Shown here: positions 25,810 to 35,444 of the stretch, piece after piece
Numbering within the stretch: position 1 is the first letter of the stretch
How the letters are laid out: each line of letters starts with the position of its first letter
Translations under genes and position numbers: made by a program
The notes under the pieces: model-generated
The model's input: the letters and a program-made list of their open reading frames with translations, nothing else
Database searches by the model: none
Told to the model about the DNA's origin: nothing
Source of the DNA: Actinoplanes siamensis
GTDB taxonomy: Bacteria > Actinomycetota > Actinomycetes > Mycobacteriales > Micromonosporaceae
DNA length: 64,000 nt
NCBI RefSeq assembly: GCF_016862395.1
Contig: NZ_BOMW01000012.1
Location: 62,001-126,000 of the forward strand
Direction: 5' to 3'

Positions 25810-26334
25810 TCAGGGCGCTGGGCGCGCTGCTGCCGGCCACGCCTCCGACAGCATGAGCCGGGTGTCGGTGAGGATCTGCGGCAGCACCTTGGTCCGCCCG
25901 ATCACCGGCATGAAGTTCGCGTCGCCGCCCCACCGCGGCACCACGTGCTGGTGCAGGTGCTCGGCGATCCCGGCGCCGGCCACCGAGCCCTGGTTCATCC
26001 CCAGGTTGAAGCCGTGCGGCCGGCTCACCGAGCGGATCACCCGCATCGCGGTGCGGGTGAAGGCGGCCACCTCGGCCGTCTCCGCCTCGGTCAGGTCGGT
26101 GTAGTCGGCGACGTGCCGGTAGGGGCAGACCATCAGGTGCCCGGGGTTGTACGGGTACAGGTTCAGCACCGCGAAGACCAGCTCCCCACGGGCCACCACC
26201 AGGGTCTCCGGCTCGGGCAGGCTCGGCGCCAGGCAGAACGGGCAGCCCTCCGGCGGGTTCTCGCCGGTGATGTACGACATCCGGTGCGGGGTCCAGAGCC
26301 GCTCCAGCCCGTCCGGCTCGCCCGCCGCATCCAT
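25810..26334 (-). CDS. HIT-family nucleotide hydrolase/transferase
   Basis: This 174-residue protein carries the histidine triad in HLHQHVVPRWGGD and an N-terminal zinc-type CPFC pair. It is related to bacterial AP4A phosphorylase-like HIT proteins. NLYPYNPGHLMVCPYRHV is the characteristic upstream segment. The ATG at 26334 has GGAGG 5 nt upstream. A GTG two codons earlier is possible. It lies about 115 bp downstream of thrS as in mycobacteria, but pgsA is displaced by the EF-G-like gene. Substrate unknown. Confidence 0.92.
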   Translation of the reverse strand: MDAAGEPDGLERLWTPHRMSYITGENPPEGCPFCLAPSLPEPETLVVARGELVFAVLNLYPYNPGHLMVCPYRHVADYTDLTEAETAEVAAFTRTAMRVIRSVSRPHGFNLGMNQGSVAGAGIAEHLHQHVVPRWGGDANFMPVIGRTKVLPQILTDTRLMLSEAWPAAARPAP

Positions 26335-26448
26335 CACCACCTCCGCATCCTATGCGGTATCGCGCCGCACCGGATCTCCCGATTCCACGGCCGGGCCGCC
26401 CGGCGGGATCGCCCGCCCCCGCCGGGCGGCGGGGACGGACGCCGCGGA

Positions 26449-28446
26449 TCAGACCGCGGACGGACCGGTGTTGACGCGGGAGCGGACCACCTCGACCACG
26501 TGCGCCACCGCCTCGTCCAGCGAGACGCCGTTGCGCTGCGAGCCGTCCCGGTACCGGAACGAGACGGTGCCGCCGTTCACGTCGTCGTCGCCGGCGATCG
26601 CCATGAACGGGATCTTCTGCTGCTGGGCGGTGCGGATCTTCTTCTGCATCCGGTCGGTGGAGTAGTCCACCTCGGCCCGGATGCCCTCCTTGCGCAACCG
26701 CTCGACGAACGCCGCGAGGTAGTCCGCGTGGTCGTCCCGGATCGGGATGCCGACCACCTGCACCGGCGCGAGCCAGGCCGGGAACGCGCCGGCGTAGTGC
26801 TCGACCAGCACGCCGAAGAACCGCTCGATCGAGCCGAACTTCGCCGAGTGGATCATCACCGGCTCCTGCCGGCTGCCGTCCGCCGCCTGGTACTCCAGCC
26901 CGAACCGGGTCGGCATGTTGAAGTCGTACTGGATGGTCGACATCTGCCAGGTGCGGCCGATCGCGTCCCGCGCCTGCACGGAGATCTTCGGGCCGTAGAA
27001 GGCCGCCCCGCCCGGGTCGGCCACCAGCTCCAGGCCGCTCTCCCGGGCGACCTCCTCCAGGACCCGGGTGGCGGTCTCCCACTGCTCGTCGGTGCCGATG
27101 AACTTGTCGCTGTTCGGGTCCCGGGTCGACAGCTCCAGGTAGTAGTCGTCCAGGCCGAAGTCGTCGAGCAGCGAGCGGACGAAGTTCAGCAGGTGCTTGA
27201 TCTCGCCGGGGGCCTGCTCGGCGGTGACGTAGGAGTGCGAGTCGTCCTGGGTCAGGCCGCGCACCCGGGTCAGGCCGTGCACCACGCCGGACTTCTCGTA
27301 GCGGTAGACCGTGCCGAACTCGAACAGGCGCATCGGCAGCTCACGGTAGGACCGACCGCGCGACCTGAAGATCAGGTTGTGCATCGGGCAGTTCATCGCC
27401 TTGAGGTAGTAGTTCGCCCCCTCCAGCTCCATCGGGGGGAACATGGTGTCCTTGTAGTAGGGCAGGTGTCCCGAAGTGTGGAACAGGCCCTCCTTGGTGA
27501 TGTGCGGGCTGCCCACGTACTGGAAGCCCGCCTCGATGTGCCGGGCCCGGACGTAGTCCTCCATCTCCCGCTTGATCACCCCACCCTTCGGGTGGAACAC
27601 CACGAGACCCGACCCGATCTCGTCGGGGAAGGAGAACAGATCCAGCTCGGTGCCGAGCTTGCGGTGGTCCCGGCGCTCGGCCTCGGCCAGACGGTTGAGG
27701 TACGCCTTGAGCTCGTCCCGCGACGGCCACGCCGTCCCGTAGATGCGCTGCAGCTGCGGGTTCTTCTCGCTGCCCCGCCAGTAGGCGGCGGCCGAGCGCA
27801 TCAGCTTGAACGCCGGGATCATCCGGGTCGACGGCAGGTGCGGGCCCCGGCACAGGTCGCCCCAGACCCGCCGGCCGTCCTTGTCCAGGTTGTCGTAGTG
27901 GGTGAGCTCGCCGGCGCCGACCGCGGCGGCCTCCTCGTCCACGTCGCCCTTGATGTCGACCAGCTCGAGCTTGAACGGCTCGTCCTTGAGCTCGGCCTTG
28001 GCCTCGTCGAGCGACGAGTACTCCCGGCGGCGGAAGGCCTGCCCGGCCTTGACGATCTCCTGCATCCGCTTCTCGAGCTTGCCGAGATCGTCCGGCTGGA
28101 ACGGCTTCTCGACGTCGAAGTCGTAGTAGAACCCGTCCCGGATCGGCGGGCCGATGCCCAGCCTCGCCTCCGGGAACACGTCCTGCACGGCCTGGGCCAG
28201 CACGTGCGCGGTCGAGTGGCGCAGCACGTCCAGCCCGTCCGGCTCGTCGATCGCGACCGGGGTGACCTCGGTGTCGGCGGCCGGCGCCCAGTGCAGGTCG
28301 CGCAACCGGCCGTCGGCCTCACGGACCACCACGACCGCCTTCGGCCCGCTGGCCGGGAGCCCGGCGGCGGCCACCGCGTCGGCCGCCGTAGTCCCGGCCG
28401 GGACGACTAGCGGGTCGGCCACGGCGGGTGTACGGGGTGCAGACAC
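26449..28446 (-). CDS. thrS: Threonyl-tRNA synthetase
   Basis: The protein has an N-terminal TGS domain, the editing domain with [16 protein letters not shown], and a class II core with [13 protein letters not shown] and a C-terminal anticodon domain. I favour the GTG at 28446 (665 residues) because GGAG lies 6 nt upstream. The ATG at 28458 would add four residues and has no useful ribosome binding site. A strong hairpin immediately upstream may be an attenuator or a terminator. It charges tRNA-Thr. Confidence 0.96.
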   Translation of the reverse strand: MSAPRTPAVADPLVVPAGTTAADAVAAAGLPASGPKAVVVVREADGRLRDLHWAPAADTEVTPVAIDEPDGLDVLRHSTAHVLAQAVQDVFPEARLGIGPPIRDGFYYDFDVEKPFQPDDLGKLEKRMQEIVKAGQAFRRREYSSLDEAKAELKDEPFKLELVDIKGDVDEEAAAVGAGELTHYDNLDKDGRRVWGDLCRGPHLPSTRMIPAFKLMRSAAAYWRGSEKNPQLQRIYGTAWPSRDELKAYLNRLAEAERRDHRKLGTELDLFSFPDEIGSGLVVFHPKGGVIKREMEDYVRARHIEAGFQYVGSPHITKEGLFHTSGHLPYYKDTMFPPMELEGANYYLKAMNCPMHNLIFRSRGRSYRELPMRLFEFGTVYRYEKSGVVHGLTRVRGLTQDDSHSYVTAEQAPGEIKHLLNFVRSLLDDFGLDDYYLELSTRDPNSDKFIGTDEQWETATRVLEEVARESGLELVADPGGAAFYGPKISVQARDAIGRTWQMSTIQYDFNMPTRFGLEYQAADGSRQEPVMIHSAKFGSIERFFGVLVEHYAGAFPAWLAPVQVVGIPIRDDHADYLAAFVERLRKEGIRAEVDYSTDRMQKKIRTAQQQKIPFMAIAGDDDVNGGTVSFRYRDGSQRNGVSLDEAVAHVVEVVRSRVNTGPSAV

Positions 28447-28465
28447 GGTGATCTCCATTCAGAAA

Positions 28466-28496
28466 GGTGACGGCCCGGCTCCTCCGGGCCGTCACC
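28466..28496 (-). promoter_or_regulatory. Terminator-like hairpin in the thrS leader
   Basis: Perfect 13-bp arms (28466-28478 and 28484-28496) enclose a loop that reads AGGAG on the minus strand. TTTCT follows and the coding sequence begins within 8-20 nt. It resembles an intrinsic terminator placed directly before thrS. It is either the end of the upstream minus-strand transcript or an attenuator. Confidence 0.65.
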
Positions 28497-28650
28497 GATG
28501 CTATCCGCCGCGGATATCCGCTCTTCGCGCGGCGCGCGAGCCACACCCACCGCCACGCCGCCGGCCCGCTCTCCCCTCGCGGCTCACCACGCCGCGCCGC
28601 CCGCTCCCCACCCGCGGCTCACCCGCCGGTGGCCCGGTGGGCGGCCGCGC

Positions 28651-29565
28651 TCATTCCCGGCCGACGGCGGCCGCCAGCCAGGAGGGCAGCGGCTCGCGGT
28701 TGGTGAGCCACTCGCCGGGGATCCCGTCGATTCCGGTGTACGCCGCCACGACTCCCCCGGCGATCGCCGCCGTGGTGTCCACGTCCCCGCCGGCCGCCAC
28801 GCACGCCGCGATCGCTGCCGGATAGTCGTCCAGGTACCGGTCGGCCACCCAGAGCGCGAACGGCACGGTGTCCTGCGCCGTCGCCCGTCCCCCGTTGCCC
28901 AGCCGCTCCGCCGCCTCCGCGACACTCCTCGGCGCCGGCCCGGTCAGCCCGTCGCGGACCACACCCGGCGCGGTGTGCGCCGCCGTGGCCCGCAGCAGCC
29001 GGCCGGGGTCCGGGCGGCGCCCGCCGAGCCGGGCGGCGGCGGCGAACGCGGCGGCCACGGACACCGACACCCCGCCCGCGATCCCCTCCGGATGCGCGTG
29101 GGTCACCTCGGCGGCGCGGGCGCCCTGCACGGCCGCGTGCGCGAGCGAGTCGGCGTGCCAGGCCCCGAGCGGCGCGGCGCGCATGGCCGCCCCGTTCCCG
29201 CACGAGCCCTGCCCGTCGAACGCCGCGGCGGCCGCGATCGGCCAGGGCAGCCCCTCACGGATCTGGCGCAGCATCACCACCGCGCCCGGCCCGTATCCCC
29301 GATAGGGTTCGAAGACGCTGCCCAGGCGCCACGCGAAGGCGTCCCTGTCGAAATCTCCATCGTCGAGCGTGGCCACCAGGCAGCAGGCCTGCTCGGTGTC
29401 GTCGGTCCAGTCCCAGGGCGGGTCCGGGACCCGGGCGTCGAGCAGGTCGGCGGGCTCGTTGCCGGGCACGAAGTACTGCGCTCCGAGCGCGTCGCCGACG
29501 CTGAGGCCGGCCAGGCTCTCGAGGGCCAACGCGAGTCGCGTACCGGGGAAGAGGGTGAAAGACAT
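28651..29565 (-). CDS. ADP-ribosylglycohydrolase (DraG family)
   Basis: This 304-residue protein removes ADP-ribose from targets or hydrolyses related nucleosides. The metal-binding motifs are WDWTDDTEQA near residue 50 and GGDVDTTAAIAGGVVAAYTG near residue 265. I choose the ATG at 29565 because homology begins at LALALESLAGLSVGDALGAQY. An upstream start at 29619 is possible. It is divergent from the response regulator at 29662. No ADP-ribosyltransferase gene is visible nearby, so the target is unknown. Confidence 0.9.
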   Translation of the reverse strand: MSFTLFPGTRLALALESLAGLSVGDALGAQYFVPGNEPADLLDARVPDPPWDWTDDTEQACCLVATLDDGDFDRDAFAWRLGSVFEPYRGYGPGAVVMLRQIREGLPWPIAAAAAFDGQGSCGNGAAMRAAPLGAWHADSLAHAAVQGARAAEVTHAHPEGIAGGVSVSVAAAFAAAARLGGRRPDPGRLLRATAAHTAPGVVRDGLTGPAPRSVAEAAERLGNGGRATAQDTVPFALWVADRYLDDYPAAIAACVAAGGDVDTTAAIAGGVVAAYTGIDGIPGEWLTNREPLPSWLAAAVGRE

Positions 29566-29649
29566 CGGTACTTCGGATCGTATTCCATCACTGATTGTCA
29601 TCAAAGCATCTCGCTGCATGACACTTTAGGTTCTGCCCGCCGCGGCCGG

Positions 29650-29655
29650 TACGGT
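29650..29655 (+). promoter_or_regulatory. -10 hexamer TACGGT, leaderless start of the response regulator
   Basis: TACGGT is followed by CTTCGC and the ATG at 29662. No ribosome binding site is visible. The operon of regulator, kinase and possibly the secreted protein would start here. Confidence 0.5.
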
Positions 29656-29661
29656 CTTCGC

Positions 29662-30351
29662 ATGGCCACGGTGTTGCTCGTCGAGGACGACCATGTCGTG
29701 CGTGGCGCCATGCTCCGTTCGCTCGCCGACCGCGGGCACGCCGTGCACGCCGTCGGCACCGCCCTGGAGGCGCTCCGGCGGGTCGCCGCGGAGACACCCG
29801 ACCTCGTCGTGCTCGACCTCGGTCTGCCCGATCTGGACGGTTCGGACGCGCTGCGCATGCTGCGCGGCATCACCGATGTGCCGATCATCATCGCCACCGC
29901 CCGCGACGACGAGCAGACCGTCGTGCGGCTGCTCCGGGCCGGCGCCGACGACTACATGGTCAAGCCGTTCACCGGCGCCCACCTGGACGCCCGGATCGCC
30001 ACGGTGCTCCGCCGGGTCGGCCGCGCCAGCCGCGCCGCGGCGCCGGCCGTGCACGAGGTGGGCGAGCTGCGGGTGGACGTCGGCGAGCGCAGCGCTACCC
30101 TCGGCGATCAGCCGCTGGCGCTGACCCGCAAGGAGTTCGACCTGCTGGCGTACCTCGCCGCCCGTCCGGGCCGGGTGGTGTCCCGTCGTGAGCTGTTGGA
30201 GGAGGTATGGCGGCAGCCCTCGGTCGGCGAGGACCAGACCATCGACGTGCACTTGTACTGGCTGCGCCGGAAACTGGGCGAGTCCGCGGCGAAGCCCCGT
30301 TACCTGCGCACCGTGCGGGGGGTCGGATTCCGGTTGGTGGCGCCGGACTGA
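29662..30351 (+). CDS. OmpR/PhoB-type response regulator
   Basis: This 229-residue protein has a receiver domain with the acidic pocket VEDD near residue 8, the phosphorylatable aspartate at about residue 52 in LDLGLPDLDG, and the lysine in YMVKPF. The C-terminal winged helix ends LRTVRGVGFRLV. It directly precedes and nearly overlaps the kinase, forming a two-component pair. Its targets probably include the secreted protein downstream, although a 233-bp gap separates them. Confidence 0.95.
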   Translation: MATVLLVEDDHVVRGAMLRSLADRGHAVHAVGTALEALRRVAAETPDLVVLDLGLPDLDGSDALRMLRGITDVPIIIATARDDEQTVVRLLRAGADDYMVKPFTGAHLDARIATVLRRVGRASRAAAPAVHEVGELRVDVGERSATLGDQPLALTRKEFDLLAYLAARPGRVVSRRELLEEVWRQPSVGEDQTIDVHLYWLRRKLGESAAKPRYLRTVRGVGFRLVAPD

Positions 30352-30353
30352 GG

Positions 30354-31748
30354 TTGCGGCTGGCGTACACGACCGCCGCCACCACCGCCGTGGCCGCCCT
30401 GGTCTTCCTCGTCCCGCTGGGCTGGGGCCTGCGCTCGGACCACCGCGAGCAGGCGCTGTCCGACGCCGCCCGGCAGACCGCCACGGTGGCCGGCGCGCTG
30501 GTCGCCGGCGCCGGCGACAAGGGGGTGGCGGCCGCGGCCGCGACCGCCGGCAACCCGGTCGTGCACACCCCGGGCCTGGCGCCCGGCGACGGTGGCCGGG
30601 CCAGCGCCGCGGAGATCGACCGGGCGGCGAGCCGCACCGGGGCGAGCATCGTGGACGTCCCCGGCGGCGTGCTGCGCCTGCAGCCGGTCACCGCCGGCAC
30701 CAAGGCCTGGGTGGTCGAGGCGTTCGTGCCGGACGCCGAGCTGGGCGCGAACACCGCCCGCGACTGGTGGCTGTTGCTCGGCCTGGCGGTGGTGCTGGTG
30801 GGCGGCTCGGTGATCGTGGTGGACCGGCTGGCCCGCGGCGCCGTGGACTCGGCGAACAACCTGGTCGAGGCGGCCCTCGCGGTCGGCGACGGCGACCTGG
30901 GCGTGCGGATCCACCCGTCCGGGCCCCGCGAGCTGGCCGAGGCCGGGTACGCGTTCAACCGGATGGCCGACCGTCTGATCACCTCGCGCACCGACGAGCG
31001 GGAGCTGGTCGCCGACCTGTCGCACCGGCTGCGCACCCCGCTCACCGCGCTGCGGCTGGACGCCGAGGCGCTCGACCCGGACGACACCCAGATCATCGAC
31101 CTGACCGCGGACGAGGTGGACCGGCGGCGCGGCATCCGGCGCATCCGGAAGGCCATCGCCACTCTGGAGGACGAGGTCAACTCGCTGATCAACACCACCC
31201 GGCAGGCGGTCGCCGCGCAGGTGGCGGCCGCCCCCGAGGAGGGGATCTGCGACGCCAGCGAGGTGGTCCGGGAGCGGATGAGGTTCTGGTCGGCGCTGGC
31301 CGGCGACCAGAACCGGCAGTACCGCGTGGTCGGCGCGCACCTGCGGATCCCGGTGCCGGTGCCCCGCGCCGAGCTGGCCGCGGCACTGGACGCGGTGCTC
31401 GGCAACGTTTTCCGGTACACCCCGCAGGGCACCGCCTTCGAGGTGGCGCTCTCCCGCCGGGACGGCTGGGTGGCGCTACGGGTGGACGACGCCGGCCCGG
31501 GCATCCCGGACCCGGAGAAGGCGCTGCGCCGCGGTCAGAGCCAGCAGGGCTCGACCGGGCTGGGCCTGGACATCGCCCGCCGGATGACCCAGTCCAGCGG
31601 CGGCTCGGTCAGCCTGGACCGGGCCACACTCGGCGGCGCCAGCGTGGTGATGCTGATCGCCGACGCCGAGGCCGCCCCGAAGACGCCCAACCGCTTCGGA
31701 CTGGTCGGCCGCGGCGGTCGCGGCCGCCGGTGGCAGCGTCCGAGTTGA
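30354..31748 (+). CDS. Sensor histidine kinase
   Basis: The start appears to be the TTG at 30354, two bases after the regulator stop. This gives 464 residues. A first membrane helix at residues 8-25, an extracytoplasmic sensor of about 110 residues, and a second helix (LLLGLAVVLVGGSVIVV) precede a HAMP-like linker. The H box is DLSHRLRTPLTALRLD with His at about residue 224. The ATP lid motifs are VDDAGPGIPD and STGLGLDIARRMT. The ligand is unknown. The extracytoplasmic part is Ala/Gly-rich without obvious motifs. Confidence 0.93.
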   Translation: MRLAYTTAATTAVAALVFLVPLGWGLRSDHREQALSDAARQTATVAGALVAGAGDKGVAAAAATAGNPVVHTPGLAPGDGGRASAAEIDRAASRTGASIVDVPGGVLRLQPVTAGTKAWVVEAFVPDAELGANTARDWWLLLGLAVVLVGGSVIVVDRLARGAVDSANNLVEAALAVGDGDLGVRIHPSGPRELAEAGYAFNRMADRLITSRTDERELVADLSHRLRTPLTALRLDAEALDPDDTQIIDLTADEVDRRRGIRRIRKAIATLEDEVNSLINTTRQAVAAQVAAAPEEGICDASEVVRERMRFWSALAGDQNRQYRVVGAHLRIPVPVPRAELAAALDAVLGNVFRYTPQGTAFEVALSRRDGWVALRVDDAGPGIPDPEKALRRGQSQQGSTGLGLDIARRMTQSSGGSVSLDRATLGGASVVMLIADAEAAPKTPNRFGLVGRGGRGRRWQRPS

Positions 31749-31812
31749 AGCGCAAGACCCTTGACGGACACCTCCCCCAGACGGAACAGAAGTTGCTTAG
31801 ATCTGTTTTAAG

Positions 31813-31849
31813 AGTGTTCCCCTGGCTCGCCCGGACTGGCAGTGTTCCC
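31813..31849 (+). repeat. Short direct repeat upstream of the secreted HELTH protein
   Basis: AGTGTTCCC occurs at 31813 and again at 31841, 28 bp apart, in the otherwise gene-free 233 bp after the kinase. It could be a regulator site for the preceding two-component system. This is speculative. Confidence 0.3.
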
Positions 31850-31981
31850 TCCGATCCCATCCGGCTCCCCGGTTCGCTCACCGCACGTCCCCATCGCCGC
31901 GGCCGGCGGAGCCTCGGCTCGGTGGGGGGCGGGCACCCCATGGCCCCCTCCCACCGTGCGCCAGCTCGACGAGGAGACGCT

Positions 31982-34207
31982 TTGCCAGCGCATCGCCGGT
32001 CAGCCTCCGGGTCGCCCATCGGGCGGCGCCGGGCCGGGGATGAGCAACCGGGGGCGTCACGCCCGGTCACCGGCCGGATGCTTCCGGTCGTGCTCGGGCT
32101 GGCCCTGCTCGGGGTCGGCGGCCTGGTCGGGCCGAGCGTGATCGGCTCCTCCCGGGACGACGACCCCGGCGCCTTCGAGCTCACCGCGCTCCCCGAGGAC
32201 GCCCCGGACCAGGGGCTGGTCTACGAGGGACTTGAGCCGGCCAAGTCCGGCGCGCTCTGCTCCGGGTCGTACCTGCTCTTCGACGAGACCTGCACGCACG
32301 GCCCGGATCGCGCGCCCACCGGCCTGACCGTCCGCAAGGACGTCGCCCCGGTCACGGCGCCCACCAACCTGCCCGACAAGGTGCGCGCCATGCAGCCGGT
32401 GGTCGTCCCGCCGGACGCGGAGATCGCCCGCGACCTGGGCGGCAGCGCGCTCACCCCGGACGCGCCGGCCCTGATCGCCGACCCGGCGCCGGGCAACGCC
32501 GACTTCGTGCTCGGCCCCTCCGGAGTGGCCTGCGCCGACGACGGGCAGAGCGGTAAGCGCGTCCAGGTGCTCTACCTGTACGCGGCCGGCACCGCCACCC
32601 GCTACCGGCAGTACGTGAACTCGTTCCGCACCTGGGCGGCCGGGGTCGACGCCATCTTCGACGCCAGCGCCGGCGAGACCGGCGGCTCCCGGCACGTGCG
32701 CTACGTGACCACTCCGGAGTGCACGGTCTCGGTCTCCGAGGTGGAGCTGCCGGCCGGCTCGCTCGACTCGTTCGCCGCCACCGTCAAGGCGCTGAACGGC
32801 CTCGGCTACAACCGCGCCGACCGCAAGTACCTGATGTTCTCCGACTCGAACGTCTACTGCGGCATCGGCACGTACGTCGACGACCCCCGTCCCGGCCGCA
32901 CCAACCGCAACAACGCCGGCCCGTCGTTCGCCCGGGTCGACTCCGGCTGCTGGAGCTCGGTGATGGCCGCGCACGAGCTGACCCACGTGTTCGGCGCGGT
33001 GCTCAACGGCGCGCCGAACAGCACCGGAGCGGGCGGCTGCGTGGACGACTACGACCTGCTCTGCGGCCCGGACCGGTCCGGCGAGACGGTCCGGCCGACC
33101 TGCCCGAAGACGCACGAGGTGCGCCTGGACTGCGGGCACGACGACTACTTCAACACCAACCCGAAGCCGGGCAGCTACCTGGACACCCACTGGAACGTGG
33201 CGCTCAGCGACTTCCTGCTGCGCAGCGACGGCGGTGACGACATCCCGGACGTCCCGGGCGCGGTCACCCCCGGCCCCACCCGCCAGGGCACGCCGCCGGC
33301 CAGTGCCCCGCCGGCCCGGCCGGACCCGTCGCCGAGCACCGTGCCGTCGCCGGCCGGTCCGGCCGCGGACCCGGCCGGCCCGAGCACGCCGCCGGGCTCA
33401 CCCGCGGCCACGGCGCCGCTGCCGGGCGCCAGCGCGGGCGCCGGGCTGGACGCCGAGCGGGCCGCCTTCCACGCCGAGTCGGGCAGCCAGAACGGGTCCG
33501 GCGACCAGGACAGCGGCGCGCCGGCCGGGACGGGCTCGCAGGCGGCCCTGGAGATCCGCGACGCGACCAGCATGTCGGTCCGGCTCACCTGGAGCGCCGC
33601 GTCCGACGACGCGAAGTACGAAGTGTCAGTGGACGGCAAGCCGGTGGCCACCACCAAGGCGACCCGGGCCCGGCTGATCGGGCTCAAGCCGGACGCCACG
33701 TACCGGGTGGAGGTCAGGAGCCGGACCGCCGGCTACCGCGCGACCGGCTCCGCGAAGACCGCCCCGGCCGCCCGGCCGGTGCAGAACTCGTGGTTCGTGC
33801 TGACCAACTCGCTGACCGGCGGCGCGGCCGACCTCTACGCCGCCCGCGCCGCCGACGGCACCCCGGCCACCCTGTCCGCGGCGGACGGCGGCAACCAGCA
33901 GCAGTGGCAACTCGTCCCGGCGGCCGAGGCGCTCAACAGCTACACGCTGGTCTCCCGGGCCAGCGGCAAGTGCCTGCTGCCGCTCGGCGGCGCTCCGGTG
34001 GCCGGCGCGCCGCTGGTACAGGGCGACTGCCAGAGCCCGGGCACCCGCTGGCACCTGCAGGCCTCCGGGTTCGGCTTCACGCTGCGCAGCCAGACCGGCG
34101 ACCTGGCGGTCGGAGTCGGCGGCCAGCGCTTCGGCTGGCACCGGGTGCTGGCCCTGGAGCCGGACACCGGTCAGCGTCACCAGAGCTGGACCGCGGTGCC
34201 GAACTGA
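31982..34207 (+). CDS. Secreted/anchored HELTH-motif protein with FN3 and ricin-type lectin domains
   Basis: I place the start at the TTG at 31982 because GAGGAG lies 5 nt upstream. The 741-residue protein has a basic N-terminus, a signal/anchor helix (MLPVVLGLALLGVGGLVGPS), and a large extracellular region with several cysteines. A zinc-protease-like AAHELTHVFG has its histidines at residues 331 and 335. A Pro/Ala-rich linker follows at about 425-515, then one fibronectin III domain (about 520-595). The C-terminal ricin-B lectin region has QQQWQL and HQSWTA. The third metal ligand is not obvious. Protease activity on a surface polymer or protein is inferred. Confidence 0.85.
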   Translation: MPAHRRSASGSPIGRRRAGDEQPGASRPVTGRMLPVVLGLALLGVGGLVGPSVIGSSRDDDPGAFELTALPEDAPDQGLVYEGLEPAKSGALCSGSYLLFDETCTHGPDRAPTGLTVRKDVAPVTAPTNLPDKVRAMQPVVVPPDAEIARDLGGSALTPDAPALIADPAPGNADFVLGPSGVACADDGQSGKRVQVLYLYAAGTATRYRQYVNSFRTWAAGVDAIFDASAGETGGSRHVRYVTTPECTVSVSEVELPAGSLDSFAATVKALNGLGYNRADRKYLMFSDSNVYCGIGTYVDDPRPGRTNRNNAGPSFARVDSGCWSSVMAAHELTHVFGAVLNGAPNSTGAGGCVDDYDLLCGPDRSGETVRPTCPKTHEVRLDCGHDDYFNTNPKPGSYLDTHWNVALSDFLLRSDGGDDIPDVPGAVTPGPTRQGTPPASAPPARPDPSPSTVPSPAGPAADPAGPSTPPGSPAATAPLPGASAGAGLDAERAAFHAESGSQNGSGDQDSGAPAGTGSQAALEIRDATSMSVRLTWSAASDDAKYEVSVDGKPVATTKATRARLIGLKPDATYRVEVRSRTAGYRATGSAKTAPAARPVQNSWFVLTNSLTGGAADLYAARAADGTPATLSAADGGNQQQWQLVPAAEALNSYTLVSRASGKCLLPLGGAPVAGAPLVQGDCQSPGTRWHLQASGFGFTLRSQTGDLAVGVGGQRFGWHRVLALEPDTGQRHQSWTAVPN

Positions 34208-34263
34208 CCGATCCCCTCACCCCCCCATCCCGGCCGAACCGCCGGAGCGACAGGAGAGCAGCG

Positions 34264-34410
34264 ATGCGTGACGTGCTGAGCAGGCGGAAGACCGAGCCGG
34301 AGGAGGAGCCGGCCCGGTTCGGCCGCCGCAGGCTGATCCGCTGGCTGACCATCCTCACCATCGGCACGGTGGTGATGCTGGCCTGCTGGCAGGACCCGCT
34401 CTATCCCTGA
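34264..34410 (+). CDS. 48-residue single-pass membrane peptide
   Basis: The ATG at 34264 has AGGAG 6 nt upstream. The peptide has a charged N-terminus (RRKTEPEEEPARFGRRR) and one membrane helix (LIRWLTILTIGTVVMLACW). It lies 56 bp after the secreted protein and overlaps the stop of the convergent adenosine deaminase gene by 10 bp. Unknown function; it may modulate the kinase or protease upstream. Confidence 0.7.
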   Translation: MRDVLSRRKTEPEEEPARFGRRRLIRWLTILTIGTVVMLACWQDPLYP

Positions 34411-35423
34411 CCCGCCGCGTAGGAGTCGATCTCGGCGAGCAGGCGCGCCTTGCCGTCCGCGGACCGGAAGCTGTGCCGGACGGCGTTGCGGGCCAGGTCG
34501 GCGACCCCGGCGGAGTCCAGGCCGAGCAGCCGTGCGGCGACCGCGTACTCCTGCTCCAGCGTCGTGCCGAACATCGGCGGGTCGTCGGAGTTCACGCTGA
34601 CCGGTACCCCGGCCGCGACCAGCTTCCCGATCGGGTGCTCGGCGAGGTCGGTGACCGCGCGGGTGCGCAGGTTGGAGGTCGGGCACACCTCCAGCGGGAT
34701 CTGGTGCTCGGCCAGGTAGGCCATCAGCCGCTCGTCCTGGGCGGCGGCGATGCCGTGCCCGATCCGCTCGGCGCCCAGCTCCCGGATGGCGTCCCAGATC
34801 GTCTCCGGCCCGGTGGTCTCCCCGGCGTGCGGGACGCTGTGCAGCCCGGCCGCGCGGGCCTGGTCGAAGTACGGCTTGAACTGCGGCCGCGGCACCCCGA
34901 TCTCCGGCCCGCCCAGTCCGAAACTGATCAGGCCCTCCGGCCGCTCGTCCAGCGCGATCCGCAGCGTTTCCTCGGCCGACGCCAGACCCGCCTCGCCCGG
35001 GATGTCGAAGCACCAGGCCAGGTCGATCCCGAAGTCCCGGCGGGCGCCGGTGCGGGCGTCCTCGATCGCCTCGCAGAACGCCGGCGCCGGGATGCCGCGG
35101 CGCACGCTGGAGTACGGCGTGACGGTGAGCTCCGCGTACCGCACCCGCTGGCGGCTCAGCTCGCGGCCGATCTCGTAGGTCAGCAGGCGCACGTCCTCGG
35201 CGTCCCGGATCAGATCGACCACGCTCAGGTAGATCTCGATGAAGTGCGCGAAGTCGCGGAACTCGAAGTACTTCGTGAGCAGCTCGGGGTCGGCCGGCAC
35301 GGGCGAACTGCCCTCGTGCCGGGCGGCCAGCTCGGCCACGATCCGCGGGGACGCCGAGCCGACGTGGTGCACGTGCAGCTCGGCCTTGGGTAGTCCGGCG
35401 ATGAACGCCGTCAGGTCGCTCAC
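34401..35423 (-). CDS. add: Adenosine deaminase
   Basis: This 340-residue metal-dependent deaminase has an N-terminal LHVHHVGSASP metal-binding pair, the VPHAGETTGP motif with catalytic glutamate, GHGIAAAQD, and the VNSDDPPMFGTTLEQEY metal-site segment. It converts adenosine to inosine, or a close adenine-type substrate in the related branch. A GGGAGAG ribosome binding site precedes the GTG start. It forms a same-strand pair with the methyltransferase at 35445 upstream. Confidence 0.93.
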   Translation of the reverse strand: MSDLTAFIAGLPKAELHVHHVGSASPRIVAELAARHEGSSPVPADPELLTKYFEFRDFAHFIEIYLSVVDLIRDAEDVRLLTYEIGRELSRQRVRYAELTVTPYSSVRRGIPAPAFCEAIEDARTGARRDFGIDLAWCFDIPGEAGLASAEETLRIALDERPEGLISFGLGGPEIGVPRPQFKPYFDQARAAGLHSVPHAGETTGPETIWDAIRELGAERIGHGIAAAQDERLMAYLAEHQIPLEVCPTSNLRTRAVTDLAEHPIGKLVAAGVPVSVNSDDPPMFGTTLEQEYAVAARLLGLDSAGVADLARNAVRHSFRSADGKARLLAEIDSYAAGQG

Positions 35424-35444
35424 GATCTCTCCCTGAGTCGGAAC

